From Piezodorus guildinii (taxonomy: Eukaryota; Arthropoda; Insecta; Hemiptera; Pentatomidae): DNA of 64,000 nucleotides. The notes under the pieces are model-generated. The model made no database searches. It worked only from the letters and a program-made list of their open reading frames with translations, and was not told where the DNA came from. Location of the stretch: NCBI GenBank assembly GCA_023052935.1, contig CM041292.1, forward strand, positions 89,449,169 to 89,513,168, given 5' to 3'. The position numbers and the translations under genes were made by a program. Of the stretch, positions 44,767 to 57,319 are shown in pieces. Position 1 is the stretch's first letter. The number at the start of each line of letters is the position of its first letter.

Positions 44767-46184
44767 CTGTGATGGTAGCCACTTGTTCTGGGTTATTAAA
44801 AAATCTTCTCGAATTATTACTTATCATATCATAATATAATCTTACCATATTATATTGGTGTTGCCGTACCCTACTTTGGAGATGTCCACCAATAAGACCA
44901 TTTTTTCGCAGAAATCTTTATGAATAGATGCCTTGGCTAATTGGAGCTTTTCTCGGTCATTATTTTTCAGAAATGCGACCATTATGCACTTCTGATTTTA
45001 ATTTGTGTGACAGATGCAGCAGGAATTCCAAAAACCTCACTCTCCAATCCAGAAAAGCCAAGTTAAAAAGTTTCGGGATTCTCCGGGTTCGTAGACGCCA
45101 AATCATTGAATTTTTTTAAAGATTTCCTACATATGAACATCGTAATGTAGATGCAGTACTTTTTGTTGTATTATTGCACACATTTCAATCGACCATTGTT
45201 GGGAGAAGAGTGTGTTTGACTGTTATAGTTTCGTTTATTTTTGTTTGTTGTACATTTTGAACCTGATTTTCAATATATTCGACCTATTCGTTAGTCAGAC
45301 AATTTGTTCCCCACGTACAAGACGAAGTGGCACAAGGAAACTCGAAAAAAGGTTAGCATCACTATTTTTGTCTTCTTCAAATTTTTGCTTATATTGGTTT
45401 TGAGTTGATCCATTACATGTCCACTTTTATATAATGTCTAAATCACCCGAATAATTTTAGTTTATAATGTACTTTGAACATCTTTATTGTTTAATGAAGT
45501 TTATCCTCTTGTTCTGGAAGATATCTCGTAATATCGGCTTGCTTTTTGACGTGCTTAATGATCGAGCGCTACAAAAGTTTCAACGTTTGGTGCCAACCAA
45601 TGTGGTGGCTTCTTCAGGTAACGACTTCACCAATGGGTGGGAAGTTTATCTACCTCTTTTGGGACAAAATCTTGGACAGTAAAATTTGTATTCGCATGAA
45701 ATAATTCTGTTATTCTTATGTGTAGTGCCTATTAAAATTAGAAAGTGTAGTCTAATACGGTTGTAATACTATAAAATATATAATCTCTGTATGCCTTTAA
45801 ACTCTGTTTGCAATTATTGCGTACATAAATTTCAACACCAGGTTTTCCGTCCGTTTCTATTTATATATTGGACTAAGTTTTTCTTCGGTCAAATGTAAGT
45901 TCTAATTACTACCCTTTCCTGTAATCGAAAGTAGAAGTTAGTTTCCAAGAGTAAACGTAATTTATTAAGAATATTCTAGATTCATTCATGGCTTTCAAAA
46001 TTTGCGCTAGCATCATATTTAGTATTGCCTCTCTGTGAAATAAATTTAAAATCGGAGCTAGTGTTGATATTTGTATTTTAATTCTATTTTCAGTTAGCTC
46101 ATTGCATTTATCCATAAAAACAAACAAAACTTTTATTTTTAATATATATTTTATCTTGAAAATTTAAGAATTATTGTTTTCATT
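44767..46184 (+). other. Unclassified part of the tandem unit
   Basis: Short open frames (44928-45119, 45212-45403, 45467-45682) contain no domain I recognise. They recur identically in unit 2 because of the duplication. The stretch may belong to an unknown transposon. Confidence 0.35.
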
Positions 46185-46625
46185 GGAAATACATGTTTTA
46201 GGAATCCCTGTGTCCAAATGACCAAGTCCCGCAAAAAGATCTGCTTTTATGTGATCAGTCTATCTCGAAAACGATTAGATGTATAAAACTGAAATTTCGT
46301 ATTTTAGGAGCGTATAGACCTGAGTTGTTAGAGCAACTTAATAAAAAAAAAAAAATAACAAACCAAAATAGCCACTTTATACCATCCATTTTGCACCTCT
46401 TTACAATGTTCTCAAAAAAAGGCTCTGCTGATTTTGATTAACCTCGCTATATCGATGTAAAATTTAATGAGCGTTAATATGATGTAGGTTTGATCCTGAT
46501 TGAAATATTTTAGAAATAATACAACCTAATGCATAAAGCTGTAAATGGTGATGGAGAGTGATGAAAAGCTGATAAAACTAAGTGCTTATTGAAGATAGTA
46601 ATATTTCATCTGTCGAAGCTTTAAC
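46185..46625 (+). repeat. GT-microsatellite repeat family, partial copy (unit 1)
   Basis: Begins CATGTTTTAGGAATCCCTG and CCAAGTCCCGCAAAAAG, has no GT run, then CCTCGCTATATCGATGT and TTAATATGATGTAGG. It is more diverged than the next copy, which follows head to tail. Confidence 0.8.
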
Positions 46626-46635
46626 CTTTTTTACT

Positions 46636-46756
46636 TTTACTTACTATATATAGTAAGGGGAAGTATTGCGATCTTGAAAATTATCGAATTCCAGTTTTTA
46701 ACGAAAATACACGTTTTAGGGTCCCCTGAGTCCAAATAACCAAGTCCCGCAAAAAG

Positions 46757-46814
<58 letters not shown>

Positions 46815-47600
46815 TAACTCCCGGGCGGAAACGGGAAGTCCTATGAAACTGAAATTTCATATTTAAGACAACTATACGCCCGAGACGTGACAAAACTTTT
46901 TTCATCAAAATGAGCTTACCAGAAGAGGCACTTTATACCATGCATTTTGCACCTTTTTTCGATTTTCTCGAAAACGGTTTCGACGATTTTGATTAAACTC
47001 GCTATATCGATGTAAAATGTAATGGGCTTTAATATCATGTAGGTTTTATTCTGATTAAAATGGTCTAACAGAGCTTAAATGCCGATATTTTAAATTTTCC
47101 TCTGAAAATAACTATATCTTGTTACCACTGTTAAAATAACTGGTAAATACGCAAGCTGAGCGAATTTTTTGTTTTTGAACATAAAACAGTAATATACATG
47201 TATGATATACCGTTGGAAAGCTAATGATTTTAGAAAAAATATTATGGCGTACACAACCTTTTAAAAGTTAATAAAGAGTGATAAAAAGCCGATAATACTA
47301 AGCGATTATTTTAGATAATAATACAATCGATTTTTTAAAATAAAACACATGTTTCTATAGAAATTCCCTTTAATCAATTCTTTAATGGTTCCACTCATTT
47401 TTTTTATCTCTTACTGTATTTGAAAATTCTTTAATCGATTTCAAAAACGGAGGTAAGTGAACGTCGTGTGTTGCCCGGAAATGATTTTTTATCTTTAACT
47501 TTATTTAAAAGTTCTTAAATTGATTTTATCGAAGGAGCTTAATTAAAATTGTCTGTTGCGCTCACCAGATTTTTAAAAACTGTAGTTGATCGATAAAAGA
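46636..47600 (+). repeat. GT-microsatellite repeat family, fullest copy (unit 1)
   Basis: Element order: TAGTAAGGGGAAGTATTGCG, CCAAGTCCCGCAAAAAGGTC, (GT)n at about 46760-46812, CCCGGGCGGAAACGGGAAG, CTCGCTATATCGATGT, TAATATCATGTAGG, ACGGAGGTAAGTGAACGTCG, GTGTTGCCCGGAAATG, CACCAGATTTTT. It is followed by an (AT)n tract. It is non-coding. The minus-strand His-Thr frame at 46681-46908 is just the GT run. Confidence 0.85.
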
Positions 47601-47607
47601 TAGGGTA

Positions 47608-47610
<3 letters not shown>

Positions 47611-47651
<41 letters not shown>
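47611..47651. repeat. (AT)n microsatellite at the junction of the tandem units
   Basis: A pure AT tract. The same tract at the end of unit 2 (52409-52444 and 52769-52798) is split by a LINE insertion. Confidence 0.95.
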
Positions 47652-47654
<3 letters not shown>

Positions 47655-48407
47655 CCTTTCGAGATTTTAATAATGCTTACATGATCGAAATTTCTACAAC
47701 AAGCAGTGCAACAATAAGACTATCCAAGAAAATGAAATAAGCGTGTTACTCCTTTCTAACCTACCTTGTTATGGCTTGATATAATTTTAAGTTGGTTTAA
47801 ATTTTCTTAAATTTTTTAAACAATTTTCTTGGCTATTTAGGTATATGATGTAAGGACCAAAATTGTATGCTTTCCACCAAAATTTATGTTTCGCTCTGAA
47901 TATGCTAAATTACCGGAGTTAATAATTGTTAAAGGAAACGTTATTTTAGTAGCGAAGAAAATTTTATATCTCAAGAACCAAATTTATATTACTTAAACTC
48001 AACATATAGATAGTAATCTGTATACGTTTTATAATATTTCACTCAGTCTCTTTTGAGATATTTCCGCGTGAGCTTCGCGAAAAACGAGTTTTTGCCATTT
48101 TTGAAAATTCATGAAAAAAAAGGACTATGTTCTCGAAATTTTTACAGCAAGTAGGGCTGTGACTAAGGAAAAATAATCGAAAGGCGAGTTTCTTTTCCTT
48201 TATAGATTTTTAACTCGCTAAAAGTCTCATTTTTTATTTGTTTTCGAGATTTGTTTAACCATTTTCTTCACTTTTAAGGTAATAGGTTGTATGGACAAAA
48301 GATATAAAGCATGTCTTTATCTTATTGTTTGTTTTTGTTTTGACTCGATATCTGTAAAATTACTAGAATCAGAAAGGCATTTTTCCAATACATGTTTTCA
48401 GCTACAG

Positions 48408-49262
48408 GCCTTTGACCGAGTCTGGCACTCGGAATTGCTTTACAAGCTCCGTCTATTTCTCCATCCTACTTATTTTCTTATTATACAGTCCTACCTGCTG
48501 ATAAATCTTTCCAAATAAATCACCACAGTTCCTATTCCTCCCCCTTTTCTCAATCTGATGGTGTTCCTCAAGGCAGCATCCTAGGTTCTGTTCTTTATAC
48601 AGTCTGTACAACTGATATCCCAACCCATCCTAACACCTTCCTTTCTACCTATGCTGATGGCACGTGTGTGCTATCGGTAGATAATGATCCATTTACTGCC
48701 TCCCACACTCTTCAATCCCACATCCGAGACCTTGAAGTATGGTGCCAGAAATGGAGAATTAAAATTAATTCTAACAAATCCCACCAAATAATCTTTACCC
48801 TTCGCCGTAAACCAATGACTTCCTGCCCCACAGTATCCTTTAATGACGCTCCACTAGCCCCTGTTGAACAGATTCGATACATAGAATAATACAAAACGGA
48901 AAAGACAAGAAACTGCCGGATGTTTTCGACTACTTCAACACTTACTGGACAAAGGCCCCAACCTTCCACTTAATTACAAAAGACTTATTTATATGACCAT
49001 CATAAGACCGATATGGACTAACGTAGTAGAGCTATGGGGCTCTACCAAACCATCAAATTCTTCTCGTATCCAATCCTTACATCCAAAATCCTTCGTAAAA
49101 TCCTTAACTCTCCTTACTTTATCACGAATAAGCTCATCCCTAAAGACCTTAATATCCCATATGTTACTGAATTAGCCCGAACCAGATATCAACCATTCCA
49201 TGAAAAACTCCATTTCCACTCTAATACACTGGTTTCTTGGATTGGATTCTTGGAAAAATTGT
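48408..49262 (+). pseudogene. Internal Jockey-clade LINE fragment, unit 2
   Basis: Copy of 43626-44480 at an offset of 4,782 bp, with the same YADG active-site loss and the same frameshifts. Confidence 0.88.
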
Positions 49263-50966
49263 AAAAATTTAACTTATTAAACCAGCTAACATTTAAATGC
49301 AAAATAAATTATTTAATAGGTTATAGGTACATATTTAGCATTCTTCATTGTCATTATCATTGATTTGCCTGGTAAAAGACTTTTTGTGTTCCTTTCTTTT
49401 CAGTCTTGGCAACAATGCGTGTGCTTTATCACTTGAAGAGTGGATTACAATTTTGTGGATTGTGGGTGACAATTTAAAAAAAATTCGAGGTCTATCTCTA
49501 AACCTGAAGATCTTTGATAATATTTTCAATTTATTTATTAATCTACGCCTGTGATGGTAGCCACTTGTTCTGGGTTATTAAAAAATCTTCTCGAATTATT
49601 ACTTATCATATCATAATATAATCTTACCATATTATATTGGTGTTGCCGTACCCTACTTTGGAGATGTCCACCAATAAGACCATTTTTTCGCAGAAATCTT
49701 TATGAATAGATGCCTTGGCTAATTGGAGCTTTTCTCGGTCATTATTTTTCAGAAATGCGACCATTATGCACTTCTGATTTTAATTTGTGTGACAGATGCA
49801 GCAGGAATTCCAAAAACCTCACTCTCCAATCCAGAAAAGCCAAGTTAAAAAGTTTCGGGATTCTCCGGGTTCGTAGACGCCAAATCATTGAATTTTTTTA
49901 AAGATTTCCTACATATGAACATCGTAATGTAGATGCAGTACTTTTTGTTGTATTATTGCACACATTTCAATCGACCATTGTTGGGAGAAGAGTGTGTTTG
50001 ACTGTTATAGTTTCGTTTATTTTTGTTTGTTGTACATTTTGAACCTGATTTTCAATATATTCGACCTATTCGTTAGTCAGACAATTTGTTCCCCACGTAC
50101 AAGACGAAGTGGCACAAGGAAACTCGAAAAAAGGTTAGCATCACTATTTTTGTCTTCTTCAAATTTTTGCTTATATTGGTTTTGAGTTGATCCATTACAT
50201 GTCCACTTTTATATAATGTCTAAATCACCCGAATAATTTTAGTTTATAATGTACTTTGAACATCTTTATTGTTTAATGAAGTTTATCCTCTTGTTCTGGA
50301 AGATATCTCGTAATATCGGCTTGCTTTTTGACGTGCTTAATGATCGAGCGCTACAAAAGTTTCAACGTTTGGTGCCAACCAATGTGGTGGCTTCTTCAGG
50401 TAACGACTTCACCAATGGGTGGGAAGTTTATCTACCTCTTTTGGGACAAAATCTTGGACAGTAAAATTTGTATTCGCATGAAATAATTCTGTTATTCTTA
50501 TGTGTAGTGCCTATTAAAATTAGAAAGTGTAGTCTAATACGGTTGTAATACTATAAAATATATAATCTCTGTATGCCTTTAAACTCTGTTTGCAATTATT
50601 GCGTACATAAATTTCAACACCAGGTTTTCCGTCCGTTTCTATTTATATATTGGACTAAGTTTTTCTTCGGTCAAATGTAAGTTCTAATTACTACCCTTTC
50701 CTGTAATCGAAAGTAGAAGTTAGTTTCCAAGAGTAAACGTAATTTATTAAGAATATTCTAGATTCATTCATGGCTTTCAAAATTTGCGCTAGCATCATAT
50801 TTAGTATTGCCTCTCTGTGAAATAAATTTAAAATCGGAGCTAGTGTTGATATTTGTATTTTAATTCTATTTTCAGTTAGCTCATTGCATTTATCCATAAA
50901 AACAAACAAAACTTTTATTTTTAATATATATTTTATCTTGAAAATTTAAGAATTATTGTTTTCATT

Positions 50967-52398
50967 GGAAATACATGTTTTAGGAATCCCTGTGTCCAAA
51001 TGACCAAGTCCCGCAAAAGATCTGCTTTTATGTGATCAGTCTATCTCGAAAACGATTAGATGTATAAAACTGAAATTTCGTATTTTAGGAGCGTATAGAC
51101 CTGAGTTGTTAGAGCAACTTAATAAAAAAAAAAAATAACAAACCAAAATAGCCACTTTATACCATCCATTTTGCACCTCTTTACAATGTTCTCAAAAAAA
51201 GGCTCTGCTGATTTTGATTAACCTCGCTATATCGATGTAAAATTTAATGAGCGTTAATATGATGTAGGTTTGATCCTGATTGAAATATTTTAGAAATAAT
51301 ACAACCTAATGCATAAAGCTGTAAATGGTGATGGAGAGTGATGAAAAGCTGATAAAACTAAGTGCTTATTGAAGATAGTAATATTTCATCTGTCGAAGCT
51401 TTAACCTTTTTTACTTTTACTTACTATATATAGTAAGGGGAAGTATTGCGATCTTGAAAATTATCGAATTCCAGTTTTTAACGAAAATACACGTTTTAGG
51501 GTTCCCTGAGTCCAAATAACCAAGTCCCGCAAAAAGGTCTGTGTGTGGTGTGTGTGTGTGTGTGTGTTGTGTGTGTGTGTGTGTGTGGGTGTGTGTGTGT
51601 GTGTGTGTGTGGTAACTCCCGGGCGGAAACGGGAAGTCCTATGAAACTGAAATTTCATATTTAAGACAACTATACGCCCGAGACGTGACAAAACTTTTTT
51701 CATCAAAATGAGCTTACCAGAAGAGGCACTTTATACCATGCATTTTGCACCTTTTTTCGATTTTCTCGAAAACGGTTTCGAAGATTTTGATTAAACTCGC
51801 TATATCGATGTAAAATTTAATGGGCTTTAATATCATGTAGGTTTTATTCTGATTAAAATGGTCTAACAGAGCTTAAATGCCGATATTTTAAATTTTCCTC
51901 TGAAAATAACTATATCTTGTTACCACTGTTAAAATAACTGGTAAATATGCAAGCTGAGCGAATTTTTTGTTTTTGAACATAAAACAGTAATATACATGTA
52001 TGATATACCGTTGGAAAGCTAATGATTTTAGAAAAAATATTATGGCGTACACAAGCTTTTAAAAGTTAATAAAGAGTGATAAAAAGCCGATAATACTAAG
52101 CGATTATTTTAGATAATAATACAATCGATTTTTTAAAATAAAACACATGTTTCTATAGAAATTCCCTTTAATCAATTCTTTAATGGTTCCACTCATTTTT
52201 TTTATCTCTTACTGTATTTGAAAATTCTTTAATCGATTCCAAAAACGGAGGTAAGTGAACGTCGTGTGTTGCCCGGAAATGATTTTTTATCTTTAACTTT
52301 ATTTAAAAGTTCTTAAATTGATTTTATCGAAGGAGCTTAATTAAAATTGTCTGTTGCGCTCACCAGATTTTTAAAAACTGTAGTTGATCGATAAAAGA
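50967..52398 (+). repeat. Two GT-microsatellite family copies in unit 2
   Basis: Copies of 46185-46625 and 46636-47600. The GT run at 51540-51611 has extra interruptions (GGTGTG, GTTGTG, GGGTGTG), the fastest-changing site between the two units. Confidence 0.85.
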
Positions 52399-52405
52399 TA
52401 GGGTA

Positions 52406-52444
<39 letters not shown>

Positions 52445-52447
<3 letters not shown>

Positions 52448-52764
52448 TGAATGAATGAATGAATGAATGAATGAATGAATGAATGAATGAATGAATGAAT
52501 GAATGAAAAAAGAACTTTATTCTGGGACTAGGTCCCTTAAGAATAACATACAGGTACAAAACAAATAAGTATTATGACTGACCATAGAACACATAGAAAT
52601 AAAAACAAAAAAGACTTATAACATAATGATTACAATAAATATATACAAGTATTTTAAATGGTAAAAACAGAAAGAAATGAAAAATAACAATTAAAAAGAT
52701 TACAATAGTATCTAAAAGTAACAGGGTTAACAAACCAAAGAAAAAAAAAACTTTAGAAATTTAG

Positions 52765-52768
<4 letters not shown>
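52445..52768 (-). mobile_element. 3' end of a LINE with (CATT)n tail, inserted into an AT tract
   Basis: In element (minus) orientation a T-rich 3'UTR ends with a small hairpin (GGGACCTAGTCCC, 52534-52522), an AATAAAG signal and a tail of about 15 CATT repeats (plus strand GAAT, 52445-52506). It is flanked by AT dinucleotides on both sides and is absent at the equivalent site of unit 1 (47611-47651). Strong 5' truncation leaves only UTR. Confidence 0.82.
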
Positions 52769-52802
<34 letters not shown>

Positions 52803-52819
52803 CCTTTCGAGATTTTAAT

Positions 52820-53829
52820 TAATCGTAAGTAAAATTTAAAATACGAAGTGATGAAATAAATAATATGTTATAATAAATAAAATATATAAATATACATGAC
52901 TTAATAATAATTTAAAAGTTGTTTTCTTTGGGAGTGGGAGAAGTCAGGCCGATGTATTTGACAACAAAAACTTCCGACCTTACTGAAAATTATGCACTTT
53001 GTTGATGTATTATATGACTGTTTTAAGATTACAACTAAGAAATTACGACGCCCTTTATTGTATTTAATTCCCGTTTTTTTCTTAGTAAGGTTCTTCGTTT
53101 TCCTTTCAAATGTTTCCTCCAGAATGTATGTAAGGATTTCTTTCTTGTCCTAAGCATATTTGTATGCGCTCTTCTAGTTTTGGTACTTAGATTTTCCGCT
53201 CAAAGTCTATGTTGTGATTTTTTGTTTGCAATGTACATAATTGTTGACATATGGATTTAATGCTGATTGAAACTGCTGTAATGATTTTTTTTTTTTTTTT
53301 TTTACTTTTGTTAACGATGGGATACGAAGACTTACAAAATGACTATTGAAAAAATGCTCAAGTCTGTAATGAGGAGGTTTTCTTTTTTTTTTTACATTAT
53401 TTCATTTGTTCTTTGAATTGTGACATAAATAGCTAAAACTAAAACTTTTTGAAATTTACCAGATTTATTTCATAATCTTTACCAATGTAGGGTCTTTTAA
53501 ATTTAAAAAATCGTATTCATGAAAAATATATTGAATGTTTTGCAATAACTAATACCAATTTATCTGGATTTAAAAATGGAAATTTAGCTAATTTCAAATA
53601 AGGAAGCATTATTTATATATTCCTAAACGTATTCTCCCTTCATACATTTCGGCTTATATTGAGTTCGTTAGTATATTTATAAGTAAATTTATGTAAGTTG
53701 ATTTCTCTTTTTTTATTTTCCCACTAAAAATATGCTTATCTAACACCTCAGGCTCATTACTTATTTGTGATTGGTATTAATTCTGGATATTTTTTAAAGG
53801 TTTGTTTCTTTGCTTATGTAAAGTGTATA

Positions 53830-53861
<32 letters not shown>

Positions 53862-53947
53862 ATATATGTATTATTATATATATATATAATATATGTATTA
53901 TTTATATATATTATATATAATATATGTATTATTATATACATATATAT
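52820..53947. other. AT-rich intergenic DNA with TA-rich microsatellite
   Basis: T-runs near 53288 and 53383, and an imperfect TA/ATATGTATTA repeat at 53826-53950. The open frame 53802-54020 is composition noise. No gene was seen. Confidence 0.45.
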
Positions 53948-54500
53948 AATAAAAAATCTGGTGCGGTCAAGACACGGCTTTCAGTTACCTCCGTTTTTAA
54001 AATCCCTTAAAGAATTTTAAATACAATTAGAGATAAAAATAAGTGAAACTTTTAAGAATTAATTAAATCGAATTTCTATAGAAACATGTCTTTTATTAAA
54101 AAATCGATTTTATTATTATATAAAATAATCAGTTCGGCTTTTTATCATCCTATATTCACTTTTACAAGCTTGTGTATGAGATAATATTTTTTTTCTAAAA
54201 ACTTTAGCTTTCCAACAGTATATGATACATGATATGATACATGTTAATATTGCTGTTCTTATGTTCAAAATCAAATAATTGCATTAAAAAAAATATTTTT
54301 TCAGTTTTATTCTTTAGTTGGATATCGAATTCGTTCAACTCATATATTTATCCGTTTTTTATCAATGGTAACAAGATGATATGTGGTTTAGTGGCATAAA
54401 ATTTAAAATATCGCCGTTTAAGCCCCATCAGACTATTTCAAACACAATGAAGCCTTCATGATATTAAAGCCCATTAAATTTTACATCGATATAGGGATCA
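53948..54500 (-). repeat. GT-microsatellite repeat family, 3' half, minus copy
   Basis: AAATCTGGTGCGGTCAAGAC at 53949 and TTACCTCCGTTTTTAAAATC are the reverse of the element 3' end. ATTTTACATCGATATAGGG (about 54478-54496) is the central block. The copy stops there, before the GT run. Confidence 0.85.
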
Positions 54501-54685
54501 TACCTCCGGGCCATTAATGCATCATACTAGGACGCGAGGTCGAAATTAACAGAACGTTCGTCGTTGGATAATGCTTTGCTTATTGGCAAGTTCTACATTT
54601 TGTACATTTTAATTCACTATATTCTAATGAAAAAAAAAAAAAAAGTGAAAACAAATAGAATGATTAATGGCGTTGAACCATACTT

Positions 54686-55470
54686 TTTCTTCTTCATTGG
54701 CGCAACAGACGCATGAAGCTGTCCTTGGCTTCCTCGATCTTTCTGCCCCTGACAGTCCAGTCTGCAGCATGTGTCGTGCTTATTCCTGTTTTTCTCAGGT
54801 CTGAAAGGACGTTGTATTTCCATCGGGATCTTGGCCTGCCCTTAGGTCATGTCACGTCTGGAGTGCTTCTATATACTTTTAGAGGGTCCCCGCTAGTTTC
54901 CATTCTGAGCATGTGTCCGATCCACTTTATTCTTTGCAACATGGTGGAGCTTGAAATACTAAAATCTCGGTAACCAACATACAGTTCTACACCTGCGCAG
55001 ACGCTACGTTTCATTTTTCCTGACAGGTCCGGAAATGCGCCTGAGGATATTTCTTTTGAAGCAGTCAACCATATGTGCAACAGATTTATTGATCCTCTTA
55101 GGCTATAGGCCTTATGATACATTTGTATAATCTTAATTTTGTAGCGCGGCTTAGAAGTTTGCCTCTGAAAAACTTGGATAAGGAGAAATATGCTTTATTG
55201 GCTGCTGCCAGTCTAGATCTTATTTCAGTCTCTTCTTCCATTTTCTCACTGCTAGCTGTTCCCAGGTATTGGAAGCTGGGAACAACCTCAAAAGCATAGT
55301 TTCCCATTCGGCCTTGTCGTGGAGCTGTCTCATTCATTTTTATGTTCATCATCTTTGTTTTATTTGTATTTATTTTAAGTCCTTTGGTTTTTGTTTCCTT
55401 TTCTATTTTTGTAGATGGATTCCTCCACAGCTTCTGGAATTATTGTAGCTTTTCCGCTGCTAGTAATAGA
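54686..55470 (-). pseudogene. LINE fragment, RT C-terminal end, minus strand
   Basis: Minus-strand frames give FEVVPSFQYLGTASSEKMEE, LRLYKCIIRPIA, MLQRIKWIGHMLRM and the C-terminal GRPRSRWKYN. The 3' end has a GAAGAAGAAAAAG tail (about 54688-54700). Frameshift and stop near 55100. It is 5'-truncated and inactive. Confidence 0.8.
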
Positions 55471-55479
55471 TCCGAAGGC

Positions 55480-55900
55480 GGAAAGGACAGGTTAATTTGG
55501 AAATAATCGGCATACAGATGTGTTCAATAAGGAGAGAAAGGTCATTTAACAGCTCAATCAATAAGGTAAACAGAAAATAGGGTGGGAGACAGTAATGAGC
55601 CCTGTGGAACACTATATGATAGAGGCAGAGTTATGGAAGGAGATTGGCCTGAAACCAATATGTACTGAGAACGGTCAGAAAGGAAGACTTGAACGATCGC
55701 TGAGCACTAATGGATAAAGGAAGATTTCTAAGTTTGGTAAGGAGAATGTTGTGATCAACGGTATCGAAAGTTTTAAAAAAATCTAGAAGAATGAGGATTG
55801 TTACTTGTTGGTGTTCCATGGCGATGAGAAGGTCGTCCAAGGTTCCGATCACGTCTTGAATCACCGCTATTATTTTGATCAATGGTTATCACCTCATAAT
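55480..55900 (-). pseudogene. CR1/L2-like LINE RT fragment, minus strand
   Basis: The frame at 55631-55882 reads TILILLDFFKTFDTVDHNIL (family LDFSKAFDTVDH). A frameshifted continuation reads YSVPQGSLLSPTLFSVYLID (about 55560-55620). Catalytic Asp residues of the first box are retained, but the frame is broken. It may belong to the LINE A family. Confidence 0.75.
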
Positions 55901-56083
55901 CAGTTTTTCGGTTGTTTTAAAATACTTAGCTGATTCGCTTCGTTCTCGTAGGTTCTTAATTAAAGTTTTTTCATAGTATTTCTTTCACTAACTTATATAT
56001 GAAATATACAGTAAGGGAAAGTATTGAAATCGTGAAAATTTCAGTTTTTAATTAGTTTTCAACAAAAATGCATATTTTAGCCC

Positions 56084-57118
56084 CCTTCTTCTACTTTTAC
56101 TTCTTCTTATAGTGCCGTATCAGCGAAGGGGAGCGTTTAGCCAACGGCTCCTCCAATACTCTCTGTTCCGAGCTAGGTTCCTGGCCTGGCAAAGATCTTT
56201 GCCTCTACCTCTGCAAAGCTTGCTAAAGTACTCCAGGTAGAACATCGTAGTCGTCTAGTCGCCCCGAGATCTCCAGCTTTCAGCTCAATACAAGAGTATC
56301 GGCAAATATACAGACCTGAAGATATGGGGCTTACACCTCTAACCACCTTTCGCTTCCCTGTAACAGTAGTGCAGATCTGAAAGTAGACTGCATTTGCCTT
56401 CTTAATTCTATTTGATATTTTGAGTCCAGTTTCCCAGATCTTTTTATTACAGCGCCGAGGTTGGTGAAACCCGTAACCACTTCCATTTCCTCTCCGTTTC
56501 AGTGTATAAGGAAATCGTCCGCTTGCCTTCCCACTTGTAGTATCTTGCTTTTCAAATGAAATGAAATTAAATTTTATTCTAGTACAGATAATGTGCTGGT
56601 ATCTATTTGCATTCTTGTCGGCGGAGCTCTTCTTGATCTTCTTCAGTCACCGCTTGATGTGAAATTAACAGTGTCTGCCACAAGAACAATGGCATCTGCG
56701 TAGAGGAGAAGTTTAATTACCACTGGCTCAAGTTTCCAAGGCCCAGGAAGGTTCTCTCTGTTCTTCTTTTGCATATGGTGTCAACTCAATCCATGTAAAG
56801 CAAGAAAAGCAAAGGGCTCATACTGTCCCCTTGTTTGGCCCCTCTCGCTATGCTAAAGACATCAGGCTCCTGTCCGTTCAGCCTTACTACTCCTTTTAGT
56901 TCTTGGTAAATGGATTTAATGGCCGCCGCAAAGTTTCTTGGGTCATTCTTAACTCAGTGAGCCTCCCACATTTCATGCCTTGGAACGGAGTCAAAAGCTG
57001 CTTCTGAGTTCAAGGAAGGCGAGATACATGCATTAGTCTCTGCCCCAAGATTTATAGAGAACATTCCGCAAAAAGAAAATGTGGTCATGGGTTTGCCATC
57101 CTGGTCCTAAGTTTTGGT
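56084..57118 (-). pseudogene. LINE insertion, minus strand, RT domain fragment
   Basis: Minus-strand reading finds AFDSVPRHEMW-like text near 56965-57000, ARGAKQGDSMSP near 56815-56850 (family GVRQGDxLSP) and LLLYADAIVLVADT near 56670-56715. The active site is YADA where YADD is expected. The 3' tail is (GAAGAA)-like at about 56085-56107. Many stops. Confidence 0.75.
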
Positions 57119-57319
57119 TTTGCCTGAGTCTAAATAACCAAGTCTCGCAAAAATATCTGTGTGTGTGGTAAATCCAGCAACAAAACGAAAAATTGTACGA
57201 AACAGAATTTCATATTTAAGACACCATATGCCCGAGATTTTACAGCTACTTTTTCACTAAAATCGCTTTTCCGTGTTAATTTATATCACGCATTGCGCAA
57301 ATTTTTACGAAGAAATGCC

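Larger units (their letters stand above)
42889..47670 (+). repeat. Tandem duplication, unit 1 (4,782 bp)
   Basis: Every landmark recurs 4,782 bp downstream: TAATGCTTACATGATCG at 42889 and 47671, and open frames at 43509/48291, 43886/48668 and 45467/50249. It ends with an (AT)n tract and AAATCCTTTCGAGATTTTAA, directly followed by the start of unit 2. Confidence 0.97.
47671..52819 (+). repeat. Tandem duplication, unit 2, containing an extra LINE insertion
   Basis: Near-identical to 42889-47670. Differences seen: a changed GT run (51540-51611, with interruptions), CCCGCAAAAGA versus CCCGCAAAAAGA near 51010, a few single substitutions, and a 3'-end LINE fragment inside the terminal AT tract. It ends at AAATCCTTTCGAGATTTTAA (52799-52819). 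Confidence 0.95.

Noticed and set aside
46681..46908. His-Thr-repeat protein on the minus strand (also 51461-51706)
   Set aside because: It is only the translation of the (GT)n microsatellite and flanking repeat DNA.
52371..52559. HSFI-repeat protein on the minus strand
   Set aside because: Translation of the (GAAT)n tail and AT tract of a LINE insertion.
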